NCBI GenBank assembly: GCA_900771975.1
Contig: CAAGPV010000071.1
Location: 1-64,000, forward strand
DNA from: an uncultured Prevotella sp.
GTDB lineage: Bacteria > Bacteroidota > Bacteroidia > Bacteroidales > Bacteroidaceae
DNA: 64,000 bases
Direction of reading: 5' to 3'
The position numbers were made by a program, and so were the translations under genes. The notes under the pieces were generated by a model. That model saw only the letters and a program-made list of their open reading frames with translations. It did not search any database and had not been told where the DNA came from. This document shows, piece after piece, positions 48,965 through 58,016 of the stretch (position 1 is the stretch's first letter; each line of letters begins with the position of its first letter).

Positions 48965-50104
48965 TTATGAAAGAGCGTTCTTGATATATTCCAAAGAGTG
49001 TTTGCGCTCCTCACTCAATTTTTCTTTAGGAATAGTGTAATCTATGTCACTGATTTGGGGAAGCGGACTCCCTACAGGCAATATTCTATCCTCCAAATTC
49101 AACTTCTTCAATATACTCGTCAATCGGCTATTGGTAGAATGCTGGCTCTTGATAACAGAATAGAAAGACTTCGAGAAATTAATGGAGAACACTGTTCCAT
49201 GGAAAGAATTGGTAACAACAAACTCTGCATTTGCAAAAAGCCCCACAAAATCAGAAGGACCTGCCGTCAAGATTTCCTGCACATCACGGCCCGAATGCTC
49301 AGGATAAGCATCACGGCAAATGCGAACAATCTTTAGATTGCGCAACTTGGCTATATGCCTTGCGACCTCCAACACATAATCACATGGTTTGATAGTAACG
49401 ATATATACCAAAACGTATTTTTCTTTTGGGCACATATCAAACTTAGCCACTTCCAGCCAATCCTTATTATCCAAAATAAGAGTAGGGTCAAGAACGACAT
49501 CCACTTCTCTATCTAGCAAATTCTCCAACAGTTCAGATGCTTGCTGTTCTCTTACCGACAAATGGGCAAAGCCTGACAATTCTTTTTTAAAAACACATTC
49601 GGCTTCTTTAGAGAGAGAAGAGAGTCCAATACTTGAAGCATACGAGATTTTCTTCGTTCCTTTTTTGTCAAAGCAAGCAAAAAACGGTTCCAGAGAATAG
49701 CCTTTCTCGTAGTTCCATACTTGGTCACTGCCAATACATATTACATCATAGTTGAAATTTGCTTCATATAATGATTTTACAGAAGGATAAGTCGCCTTCG
49801 TCAAATGATTATAGTTGGCATGAAACTCATCAAACCGCTTATTTCTCAAAGCCTTATTTTTATGATGGAACAAACAGAAGAGGTTTTGCACGATAGGCAA
49901 TAGGTGTACCTTTACATTCTGCTTAAAGGAAATTGGCACCGTTTTTCTCTCCCCATGAAAGTCATGCTTTGGATTGATGCCAAACAGGTAATTAATAACC
50001 TCCGCATCATACCCCATGCTCGTAAGTTTTCTATACAAAGCACAACATTGAAGTTCCGCCCCGTAATTGTTCACATTCAATATTGTAAGAATTCCAATCT
50101 TCAT
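48965..50104 (-). CDS. Polysaccharide pyruvyl transferase family protein (copy 1)
   Basis: The 379-residue protein starts MKIGILTILNVNNYGAELQC and has YDVICIGSDQVWN, SVREQQASELL and a C-terminal VVTNSFHGTVFSI, all typical of the family. It adds a ketal-linked pyruvate to a glycan. A related protein lies at 59968-61110. The F420-dehydrogenase-beta-like gene at 51253 is in the same cluster. Confidence 0.9.
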   Translation of the reverse strand: MKIGILTILNVNNYGAELQCCALYRKLTSMGYDAEVINYLFGINPKHDFHGERKTVPISFKQNVKVHLLPIVQNLFCLFHHKNKALRNKRFDEFHANYNHLTKATYPSVKSLYEANFNYDVICIGSDQVWNYEKGYSLEPFFACFDKKGTKKISYASSIGLSSLSKEAECVFKKELSGFAHLSVREQQASELLENLLDREVDVVLDPTLILDNKDWLEVAKFDMCPKEKYVLVYIVTIKPCDYVLEVARHIAKLRNLKIVRICRDAYPEHSGRDVQEILTAGPSDFVGLFANAEFVVTNSFHGTVFSINFSKSFYSVIKSQHSTNSRLTSILKKLNLEDRILPVGSPLPQISDIDYTIPKEKLSEERKHSLEYIKNALS

Positions 50105-50110
50105 ATCTCT

Positions 50111-51217
50111 TTAAATTTTCGTCAGTTCTTCAAAAATACGATTATTCACCACATCATATGAGAAAGCATCACGCACCCTATCTCTCATTTTTACAGAAAG
50201 TTCTCTTAAATCATAGTTCTCCCTAATCTGAATAATTTTCTTTGCATACGCTTGTGGCTCATACCCTTCGACTATCAGTCTGTCATCATCTACTATGGCA
50301 CGGTTAAAATGATAGTCGCTAACGACTGGTACCAATCCTTGCGCCATTGCCTCGTTCAGTGAGTTGGAATGGCCCTCGCAACGTTCCTTGGAAGGGAACA
50401 CGAAGAAATGTTGTGACTGCATGATTTCTTTAATTTCAGCAAACGGCGTCAATCCTTTGCGCACAATATGACTTTTATATGGAGACTGCTCTATCATCGC
50501 ATCTATGTCTTTCACATATTCTTTGCTGAAGCCTGAGCCTCCAATGACGGTAAGAAAAACATCATCATATTTGCTGCACAAGATATTGAAAGCCTTGATG
50601 ACTACGTCAACGTTCTTTTCTGGTGTCACCCTGCCAAAATAACATAGGTTTATCCTATCCTTTGGTCTCTCGGAAACGACGTCAGCTATGTTCTCATCCA
50701 CTACATAATTAGGGTAGTAAACAAGATGCGTATTGCTGATACGCTTCACAATCTCCAAAGAAGGCATACCTTCAAACCAAACCTGTGCTTGTAAGTCCAT
50801 ATTCTTCTTGACAATCCAACGATAGAACTTAGAACCTCTATTATAGAAATCCATAAACTGTCCACCTTTCATATAGGTAACAGACTTATATCCCAACAAA
50901 CGAACTATCCAAGTAATGATAAGTTCATAAGGAGCCAGTTTCCCACCATACGTAAGCATCAAGAATGCGCTTCTCTTACGATTGCCAAACATAATATGCT
51001 TTAATATCTTACAGAGATCTATGATAGCAAAAGATTGTGTTTCAAGAAAATGAACCAGTTTCCCTTCCATCACGCAACGTCGTCTCACTATCGGCTCCAT
51101 CTCGTAGCCCATTTGTTCTATGCCCTTGATTACCCTACGAGCAGAAGACTGGCCTCCACTCTTGGGAACTTCCGACATCTTTCCTATATTTCCAAATACA
51201 AAAAATTTCTTTACCAT
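50111..51217 (-). CDS. Glycosyltransferase, GT4-type
   Basis: The C-terminal half has INLCYFGRVTPEKNVDVVI, FLTVIGGSGFSKEYV, FFVFPSKERCEGHSNSLNEA and MAQGLVPVVSD, the donor-binding pattern of GT4 enzymes. The N-terminal part has KSGGQSSARRVIKGIEQMG. It starts 3 bp before the end of the region upstream of copy 1 of the pyruvyl transferase and is probably in the same transcript. Confidence 0.9.
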   Translation of the reverse strand: MVKKFFVFGNIGKMSEVPKSGGQSSARRVIKGIEQMGYEMEPIVRRRCVMEGKLVHFLETQSFAIIDLCKILKHIMFGNRKRSAFLMLTYGGKLAPYELIITWIVRLLGYKSVTYMKGGQFMDFYNRGSKFYRWIVKKNMDLQAQVWFEGMPSLEIVKRISNTHLVYYPNYVVDENIADVVSERPKDRINLCYFGRVTPEKNVDVVIKAFNILCSKYDDVFLTVIGGSGFSKEYVKDIDAMIEQSPYKSHIVRKGLTPFAEIKEIMQSQHFFVFPSKERCEGHSNSLNEAMAQGLVPVVSDYHFNRAIVDDDRLIVEGYEPQAYAKKIIQIRENYDLRELSVKMRDRVRDAFSYDVVNNRIFEELTKI

Positions 51218-51252
51218 AAGTATATCTTGTTCAAAATCATCAAAAGAAAAAA

Positions 51253-52464
51253 CTAAGCCAGTCTCTTTAGCAATCGTGTTAAATCAAACGGCAAATACCA
51301 GTTAATCGTCTTCAACCATTTCTTTGCCTTTAAGGTTAATCCTTGTTTGCTATAATACAAATCAACAACATCTTTTAAGGTCTTGTTGTCATCACGCAAA
51401 GCTTCAAGCATATTCTTGCGTAATTCAAGATTAGGATGATAAATCTTGCCATAGCTTTGCTTGACCAAAACCTCACTCATGTCACTATGTGTTGTTACGA
51501 ATTTATCCTTTATGGTCTCAAATAGCATTAGTCCCTTTTCCGAGGTTATGGCAACGGCTGAAACCCCCTTCCTATCATTCAAGAAGCGTTTCCCCCAAAA
51601 ATCACCGAGCCTTATATCCGTGTATTCCATCGTGCTACGGAGTTTGCAATCAGAACAAGCATCATTGAGCACATGATCAGAAAAGAAAAGAGAATAAAAC
51701 TCATCTTGTTTTGGACTGCTAATGAAAGCCCTAACGCCCTCTACTACTACTACTACTACGTAGAAAGTACCCCATCCACGAACCTTGCTACGGAATTGAA
51801 CCTCGTCAAACTTTTTGTTCTTAACTTGCGTCTTGATTTTCTGTTCATACTTGTTCCATACGAGCATAGAAGGACAACCATGACAGAATAAATCAATCAA
51901 AAGGCAATTATCACGAAGATTGCGCCGAGAAAGGAATTGATGAGCCGCATAAATATGGCAAGGCAATCCAAAGATAGCAAACTTGTTGGTTCTTGCGTTT
52001 TTCACCAAACTTTTGAATGCGTCAAGGCTATATGATTGTATATATTTAGAACCGCGAAATGCATCTGTCTCACCTACTGTTGATGCTATCACATGTTCCG
52101 CTCTATGGCGGTCATCATTATAGGTCACACCAATACAAACAAAACCTTGCTTCACCAGTTCTTTCGCCAAGGCATCTGCAACACCACCAGATGTAACTTT
52201 CTCCAATATGGAGGCAGACTTGTACTGGGCAGAGTAAACCTTGAGTTTATCAAGGACATCCGTGTTCGTCACCTTGACATTAGCATCAAACTTATAGCAC
52301 ACCTTTGTACACAATCCACAATCCACACACTTGTCCTCATCAATATAAGGACGATAAAAACCATCCTCATTCAACTGGATAGTAATGGCATTCTTCGCAC
52401 ATACCGCTGCACACATCTGGCAACTGGTACATGCTCGAAGAGCCGATTTGTCATTGATATTCAT
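51253..52464 (-). CDS. F420-dehydrogenase beta-like Fe-S protein (copy 1)
   Basis: Two [4Fe-4S] ferredoxin motifs (CTSCQMCAAVC near 12-22, CVDCGLCTKVC near 46-56) are followed by the FrhB-type domain with TSGGVADALAKELV, FRGSKYIQSYSLDAFKS, FGLPCHIYAAHQFL and DIRLGDFWGKRF. Such proteins are common in polysaccharide clusters beside pyruvyl transferases, where a sugar redox role is likely but not proven. A GTA codon run encodes YVVVVVVEG. Confidence 0.85.
   Translation of the reverse strand: MNINDKSALRACTSCQMCAAVCAKNAITIQLNEDGFYRPYIDEDKCVDCGLCTKVCYKFDANVKVTNTDVLDKLKVYSAQYKSASILEKVTSGGVADALAKELVKQGFVCIGVTYNDDRHRAEHVIASTVGETDAFRGSKYIQSYSLDAFKSLVKNARTNKFAIFGLPCHIYAAHQFLSRRNLRDNCLLIDLFCHGCPSMLVWNKYEQKIKTQVKNKKFDEVQFRSKVRGWGTFYVVVVVVEGVRAFISSPKQDEFYSLFFSDHVLNDACSDCKLRSTMEYTDIRLGDFWGKRFLNDRKGVSAVAITSEKGLMLFETIKDKFVTTHSDMSEVLVKQSYGKIYHPNLELRKNMLEALRDDNKTLKDVVDLYYSKQGLTLKAKKWLKTINWYLPFDLTRLLKRLA
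51741..51759 (+). repeat. Trinucleotide repeat (CTA)6 inside the Fe-S protein gene
   Basis: Six CTA units plus one C read as consecutive valine codons on the minus strand (VVVVVV). Changes of repeat number would keep the frame and only alter the protein length. Confidence 0.85.
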
Positions 52465-52477
52465 AAATATTGTTTAT

Positions 52478-53578
52478 CTATCTCTTAAATACTTGCAAAT
52501 ATTTCTTTGCACATTCTTCTATGGTATACGGACTGTTGTTTTTCATTTGCTCAGCATTTCGCTTTAATTCATCAAAATGCAATAAACTATATTCTAAAGC
52601 AGCAATATAGCTCTCTTCCGAGAAGTCAGAAGACAACTTTCCGTTCACACCATCAACAATTAAATCCACAGCACCACACACAGGCGTGCTTACACAAGGA
52701 AGCCCTGCAAGAGAAGCTTCAATCAGCGAAATAGGCATACCTTCAAACACAGAAGAAAGAGTAAACAAATCTGAGCAATAATAATAATCGGCAATATTTT
52801 TCCTTGTCCCTAAGAAGTGTATCTGTTCACAAGCCTTATTTTTCAGTTCTTGTCCTTTTGGAGTATCAAATCCATTGCCTATAATAACCAAAGCTACATT
52901 TTGAGTTGCACATATTTTATTAAAAGCATCAATCAGCATACTTTGATTTTTCTGACTGTTAAATCTTGCAACATGCAAAAATAATTTTGTTTCTTTGTTA
53001 TTTCTAAAAGCCATCATCTCTTTTTGTACCGATTCAAACATTTCTGTTTTTTTAAGAGAAGCCCGCCCATTGACAATACACTCTATTCTTAAGTTTGGGT
53101 AAAAGTCCTTGAAATCTTTATAGTTTTTATTGGATAGAGCCACACACATAAAGCGCTTAGTCGTACCCAAAGTTCTATAAAGTAAGTTATTAAAGCCTTT
53201 GTCATAACCATTTTTCAAGTCGTTATGTATCGTTTGAATAAATTTCATTTTTCCACTTAACAACAAAATGGCCAAAGCACAAAATTTGGGACAATTTCCA
53301 CCATTTAAATGAACGACATCTGGTTTTAGTTTTCTCAAAGTATTGAAAATCTTAAATTCTGATTCTAAACTAAATCCATCGCCTAACCCTAAATTAAGAT
53401 ACTTCACCCTTTCAGACAAGTCAAACTTATAGAAACATCTTCGTTCTGTATCTATCTTGTCGTCTTTTAGGGTGATAAGCGTAACATCATTCGACTTGCT
53501 TAGTTCATTGCTGAGATCGACCGCAAAACGTTCCAACCCACCACTCGTAAGGCTGAAAGTAATTTCTACTATCTTCAT
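52478..53578 (-). CDS. Glycosyltransferase, GT4-type
   Basis: The 366-residue protein has an N-terminal TSGGLERFAVDLSNELS motif, KLFLHVARFNSQKNQSMLID and a C-terminal SSVFEGMPISLIEASLAGLP followed by CGAVDLIVDG, all typical of GT4. It starts 4 bp before the stop of the acyltransferase remnant at 53575. It is more A/T-rich than the next gene. Confidence 0.9.
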   Translation of the reverse strand: MKIVEITFSLTSGGLERFAVDLSNELSKSNDVTLITLKDDKIDTERRCFYKFDLSERVKYLNLGLGDGFSLESEFKIFNTLRKLKPDVVHLNGGNCPKFCALAILLLSGKMKFIQTIHNDLKNGYDKGFNNLLYRTLGTTKRFMCVALSNKNYKDFKDFYPNLRIECIVNGRASLKKTEMFESVQKEMMAFRNNKETKLFLHVARFNSQKNQSMLIDAFNKICATQNVALVIIGNGFDTPKGQELKNKACEQIHFLGTRKNIADYYYCSDLFTLSSVFEGMPISLIEASLAGLPCVSTPVCGAVDLIVDGVNGKLSSDFSEESYIAALEYSLLHFDELKRNAEQMKNNSPYTIEECAKKYLQVFKR

Positions 53579-53718
53579 TTCACATTTTCTTTAATAACCT
53601 TTGCCGGCACACCAGCCACCACACAATTAATTCCCATCATGCGACCATAATGGCGCATCCTGTATTTATGCCACCCCACCATGAGCTTGTTCCACAAATT
53701 GCAGTGGCTGAAAGCCAT
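53575..53718 (-). pseudogene. Hexapeptide acyltransferase with internal deletion
   Basis: The short frame has the start of a CysE/CatB-like protein (MAFSHCNLWNKLMVGWHKYR, RHYGRMMGIN) joined directly to its end (CVVAGVPAKVIKENVK). The central beta-helix repeats, normally more than 100 residues, are missing. An internal in-frame deletion explains the structure. It may still be translated, since the next gene overlaps its stop. Confidence 0.7.
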
Positions 53719-53737
53719 CAACTTACAGGTTAGGATT

Positions 53738-54838
53738 TTAATCTTTGATAGCTTCGGCCAAAGCATCTAAATAACCATGTCCAAACTTCAAGTCTGGTTC
53801 CATATAGTTTCCCTCTGCCCATTCATTCCACGAGCGCAAAAAGAGAATCCGATGCTCTGGTTGCTTGTTCTCTATCAACTTGAGAGCATCCTCCACATGC
53901 TCCTTAAACAATTTTGGTGTTGAACCAGTATAAATAACAGCTCGTCGTCCACCTCGCGGTGAGCGATCCCAATTTGGGATAATCTGAGGATAACCATTTT
54001 CCTTCTTATCCCAATCACAGAAAAGATGCTTGATAATCTTCTTATAAGGATATTTATCCAGCGGAGCGATACGAGGGAAATATTTTCTAAGCTTGTGCTT
54101 GAACATGTGCAGAGCATAGCCACCATTCACAGCCGTCTGAGCATTCCATTGATTGCCAAGGGTCAACGCATCAAATCCCAAATCAAGAATCTTATGATAA
54201 TTACTTTCCCAACCGCCAGCAAGACCAACAAAATGAATGCCCTTCAATCCAGCCTCAACTGCCATCTTTCTCCACATTTCAAGGAAATGCTTGCAATCAG
54301 GAATATCCATAGGCGCATAAATTACAAAGATAGGCTTACCATCTACCGTGATATATCTCTTGTCCTTGAAAGCAGGAAGCACTGCTTTAAAGTGCATAAT
54401 GATATCCTCATCCCCAGGATATTCCTGCTTCATCAAGTCCACATCCTTATGCAATGCCGCACTGCTGTTCCAAGTACGACGAGACCATGAATGGTTAGCC
54501 CAACCAAGACAGAAGGGGAAATCAGGCTTGCCACTCTTCAACACATCATCAAAGATGTTGGCCATCAGTGTTCTGCCATTGCCAAACCAATAGTGCCAAT
54601 ACATGAACCCCTCGACACCTGCCTCACGAGCCATTTCGGCCTGAGCCTCACGCACCCAAGGACATCTCAAATCATAATATCCCAAATCGGCTGGCACACG
54701 TGGCTGATAATGACCACGAAACAGCGGTTTAGCCTTACCTACATTTGTCCACTCTGTAAATCCTTTTCCCCACCATTCATCATTCTCCTTGAATGGATGA
54801 AATTGGGGTAAATACATTGCTATCACTCTTGCTTTCAT
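53738..54838 (-). CDS. WbsX-like glycan-processing protein (GH99-like fold)
   Basis: The 366-residue protein has MKARVIAMYLPQFHPFKEND, EWWGKGFTEWTNVGKAKPLF, FMYWHYWFGNGRTL, LGWANHSWSR and a C-terminal LFLRSWNEWAEGNYMEPD, which are the hallmark blocks of the WbsX family found in O-antigen and capsule clusters. The reaction (transferase or endo-mannosidase-like hydrolase) is not settled for the family. Confidence 0.9.
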   Translation of the reverse strand: MKARVIAMYLPQFHPFKENDEWWGKGFTEWTNVGKAKPLFRGHYQPRVPADLGYYDLRCPWVREAQAEMAREAGVEGFMYWHYWFGNGRTLMANIFDDVLKSGKPDFPFCLGWANHSWSRRTWNSSAALHKDVDLMKQEYPGDEDIIMHFKAVLPAFKDKRYITVDGKPIFVIYAPMDIPDCKHFLEMWRKMAVEAGLKGIHFVGLAGGWESNYHKILDLGFDALTLGNQWNAQTAVNGGYALHMFKHKLRKYFPRIAPLDKYPYKKIIKHLFCDWDKKENGYPQIIPNWDRSPRGGRRAVIYTGSTPKLFKEHVEDALKLIENKQPEHRILFLRSWNEWAEGNYMEPDLKFGHGYLDALAEAIKD

Positions 54839-54852
54839 ATTTTTCTTTCTAA

Positions 54853-55470
54853 TTATTTTTTATTTAAAATCCTTGCGGGATTTCCACCCACAACACTATA
54901 ACTTGGAACATCTTTCGTCACCACGGCATTGGCAGCAACCACAGCCCCATCGCCAATGGTAACACCAGGGAGAATCGTAGCCTTGTCGCCTATCCACACA
55001 TTGTTGTCTATGACAACAGGGCCTTTGGATGTTATCGGTCTTTTGGTAGGAGACAAATGCAAGCTGTCCGAATCAGTCTCTCCGTGAGAATTATCTGTAA
55101 TTGTCACCCATTTGCCTGTCAAACAATTGTCACCGATTATGACCCTGTTGGCACAAGTGATATGATTATAAGCTCCAAAGCTACAATGACTTCCTATCTT
55201 CAAGAAAGGCTTGTCAAATTTATCCCCCCCGAATTGCCATGCAGTCAGCCAGATGTCCTTGCCAAAATTGGTCTTGCCGCCTATATGGATGAACTCAGGA
55301 CAGTGCAACATTCCTACACTTCGGAAAGACACTCCTTGACCACAATCCGCCATCTTAGCCGCAATCCATTCAGACCTAAGAACCATGCATTTTTCCTTAA
55401 TGATACCAAAGAGATTCATGTGGCAATGGCGGGACATTAGGCGGACAACTTTATAAATCAATTTCTTCAT
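54853..55470 (-). CDS. Hexapeptide-repeat O-acetyltransferase, G7 tract
   Basis: The 205-residue protein has beta-helix repeats (FLKIGSHCSFGAYNHITCAN, VVIDNNVWIGDKATILPGVT) and ends VGGNPARILNKK, typical of WbbJ/NodL-type O-acetyltransferases. At AWQFGGDKFD the coding strand carries seven G (55224-55230); the gene is in frame at that length. Its start overlaps the stop of the upstream glycosyltransferase by 4 bp. Confidence 0.88.
   Translation of the reverse strand: MKKLIYKVVRLMSRHCHMNLFGIIKEKCMVLRSEWIAAKMADCGQGVSFRSVGMLHCPEFIHIGGKTNFGKDIWLTAWQFGGDKFDKPFLKIGSHCSFGAYNHITCANRVIIGDNCLTGKWVTITDNSHGETDSDSLHLSPTKRPITSKGPVVIDNNVWIGDKATILPGVTIGDGAVVAANAVVTKDVPSYSVVGGNPARILNKK
55224..55230 (-). repeat. 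G7 homopolymer in the 54853-55470 acetyltransferase
   Basis: The coding context is ATTCGGGGGGGATAAA, near-identical to the tract at 48640-48646 (TTCGGGGGGGTGAA). The gene is on at this length. Confidence 0.8.
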
Positions 55471-56708
55471 TTCTCTACCAAATCTTTATAACAACCCAAC
55501 AACTGCTTTAGGATGTTGTCAGGATTATGTCTCTCCAGTGCATGTTGACGAGAATGCTCGGAATAATACTTCATACGCTCTCTGTCCTTACTCAGTTCAA
55601 CGATTGCATTCGCTATCTGCCATGGGTCGTTGGCTGGAAGCAAGTCGCCATCCTCTCCGTTGCGAACCAAAGTTGCAATACCACCCACCATCGTCGAGAT
55701 GATAGGCATACCGATAATCTGTGCCTCACAAATGGAGTTAGGACTGTTTTCAATGTAAGCTGTATGCACATACATCGTAGAATGTATCATCTCGTCTATC
55801 AACTCGCTTGGCGAACGGAACCCCAAGAAGTGGATATTATTTTCTGCATACTTTAGATGCTCCTTGGATTCCACGATTTCTTTCAACTCATCACTCATGC
55901 CGCCAGCAACGTTCCATTCGAAGTCTACGCCAGCCTCCTTCAGCACATGAGCCGTCTTCAACATCACGTCTATGCCCTTCCAGAAGGAAGAGCAACCAGT
56001 GGAAAGCAACCTCAACTTTTGATTGGTTTCAGGCAGCTTCCAAATTTTATCTGAATGCAGGAACTGTGGACGCAAAGCTTCCTCCACATGATGATAGGTA
56101 GAGTTCTTTGTCAACATATTGACCAAAGCCCTGTCCCAAGACGTTCTTCCCATGTAATGGTGCACGCACTGCCAGATACGTTTTTCCATATCCAGACGAG
56201 ACTTCGCCTTGTTGTAGCCACTGAAGCGAAGCCAATCCTTACGCAAGTTCAATCCCGCAGCCTTTGCCATGGTATAGCCATTGTAGCGAGGGGGATACAA
56301 GGCATTGTCATAAGGGATGATGCTACCCTGGATGTGGATAACCAATGGAATATCGGTATATTGCGCTAGCAGACCATACGGCCACTCACACCCAAAAACA
56401 TGAATTACATCAGGCTGGTACTGTTCAATAACCTTGCGTCCCTGATCAATAACCTTACGCTCATTGATACTCCAAGTATGTTGGCTCATCTTGCTTTCCA
56501 AGAAAGAATAGTGGGTCTGCATCGGTATATAGGTAACACCATCTATCACCTTCACCTCAGCCGAAACCTTACTCTCGAAAGCGATATACAACCCAATGTC
56601 TTTGCATGGAGCCACTATGTTCTCCAACGCATCTTGCCAACCAGCCGTCACCTGGCCATCGTTGCGATAGCGTGACGGGGTGGATATTTCAAACCAAAGG
56701 ACTTTCAT
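55467..56708 (-). CDS. Glycosyltransferase, GT4-type (413 aa)
   Basis: The protein starts MKVLWFEISTPSRYRNDGQV and has PDVIHVFGCEWPYGLLAQY, RLLSTGCSSFWKGIDVMLKT and the C-terminal ENSPNSICEAQIIGMPIIS motif. It transfers a sugar to the growing repeat unit on the cytoplasmic side. Its stop overlaps the acetyltransferase start (ATGA-type), so the two are coupled. Confidence 0.9.
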   Translation of the reverse strand: MKVLWFEISTPSRYRNDGQVTAGWQDALENIVAPCKDIGLYIAFESKVSAEVKVIDGVTYIPMQTHYSFLESKMSQHTWSINERKVIDQGRKVIEQYQPDVIHVFGCEWPYGLLAQYTDIPLVIHIQGSIIPYDNALYPPRYNGYTMAKAAGLNLRKDWLRFSGYNKAKSRLDMEKRIWQCVHHYMGRTSWDRALVNMLTKNSTYHHVEEALRPQFLHSDKIWKLPETNQKLRLLSTGCSSFWKGIDVMLKTAHVLKEAGVDFEWNVAGGMSDELKEIVESKEHLKYAENNIHFLGFRSPSELIDEMIHSTMYVHTAYIENSPNSICEAQIIGMPIISTMVGGIATLVRNGEDGDLLPANDPWQIANAIVELSKDRERMKYYSEHSRQHALERHNPDNILKQLLGCYKDLVEK

Positions 56709-56711
56709 AGT

Positions 56712-58010
56712 TTATTTTTTTTCAGTTTGGATTTGCTTTTTATCCTCCAACAAGATGAAAGTATAAAATAGCAAATAATATTTCATATAACCATACTCTC
56801 CGGTAATCATTGAATAGGCGAGGTAGTATGCCATCAGAACTAATACCATAATAAGGGTATCTCTATTTTTTACATTTCTTTTCATATTCTGATACAATCT
56901 TACCAAAAATACAATCCAAATGACTACTCCCAAGAAGCCGGAATTACACAACACTACATAAGACAAGCTCTCAAAAGCTAATATAACTGGGTGATCACCA
57001 AAATTCGTCTTATAGTAGCCCACCCAGTCATAGCCTTTACCAAATATAGGATTGTTTCTAATTTCAGTCAGACACCCCTCAAATTGGGTCATTCGCATCT
57101 CCATGGACGAACCTGCAACTTCTGATTTATCATCAGAGAAAATAGATTTCACATAGCTATTCAAATCAGGCACAGAAGAAATAATGGCATAGCCCAAGCA
57201 CCCAACAATAGCAACTTGTATCATGAGTTTCACCTTATGGTTGAGCAGCAAAAATACCAATACCGTTGCAAACAAAGCACCAATAGGGCTTCGAATACCG
57301 CATAGGAATATAGCTGCAATGAGACCTAAGACCAAAAACATACTCACATACTTGTTCAGACAGTCTCGGACACTATAGACATATATCAAAGCCAATCCAA
57401 GGAACAAGCCATAGGTCATAGGATGTCCAAACACAGAAGAAATACGTCCGAACATTCGTCCACCACCTACTTCTGCATAATCAGCATTCCATACCTCACC
57501 GTTAGCCGCCATTATCATCATCTGATAAGGATTCTGTCCGCCAATTGTCGTCAAGAATAGTCCATATCCAAAAGCTATACAAATACAAATCAAGACCGTT
57601 TTACGTAACTGTCCACTTAGTTTTGGATCTTTGGCAGAATAATTCCAAATGACAAAAGGAAGTATCAGATATGACATCAAATTAAGACGAAAGGAGTTAA
57701 ACGAATAGTCAAACGGCACATCATGCTGGAAAGGCATTTCTAACAATTGCGCCAGATACAAGAACAAGAATGGCCAATAGGGTTTAAAACTTATGGGTGT
57801 CTTCTTTCCTTTATAGCAGGAAATGAAGAAAGCCACCAACAATAATATATTCACCATATTCCATTGCAATTTGATACCTAAATTAATATTCATGTAAGGT
57901 ACCAAAATCATATAGGCGACATACAAGCATATACCTGTACGCATTTTCGCAAAGAACATGAGGATAATCAAAGCTACCCAAAGTCCTTGTATTAGTGATA
58001 TAATCTGCAT
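56712..58010 (-). CDS. Wzy/WaaL-like O-antigen polymerase or ligase
   Basis: The 432-residue protein has about ten hydrophobic segments and a large periplasmic-type loop containing NPIFGKGYDWVGYYKTNFGD, the pattern of the O-antigen ligase/polymerase family. In a locus with a flippase and glycosyltransferases the likely role is Wzy polymerase. Sequence identity in this family is low, so polymerase versus ligase cannot be decided here. Confidence 0.82.
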   Translation of the reverse strand: MQIISLIQGLWVALIILMFFAKMRTGICLYVAYMILVPYMNINLGIKLQWNMVNILLLVAFFISCYKGKKTPISFKPYWPFLFLYLAQLLEMPFQHDVPFDYSFNSFRLNLMSYLILPFVIWNYSAKDPKLSGQLRKTVLICICIAFGYGLFLTTIGGQNPYQMMIMAANGEVWNADYAEVGGGRMFGRISSVFGHPMTYGLFLGLALIYVYSVRDCLNKYVSMFLVLGLIAAIFLCGIRSPIGALFATVLVFLLLNHKVKLMIQVAIVGCLGYAIISSVPDLNSYVKSIFSDDKSEVAGSSMEMRMTQFEGCLTEIRNNPIFGKGYDWVGYYKTNFGDHPVILAFESLSYVVLCNSGFLGVVIWIVFLVRLYQNMKRNVKNRDTLIMVLVLMAYYLAYSMITGEYGYMKYYLLFYTFILLEDKKQIQTEKK

Positions 58011-58016
58011 ACTATT

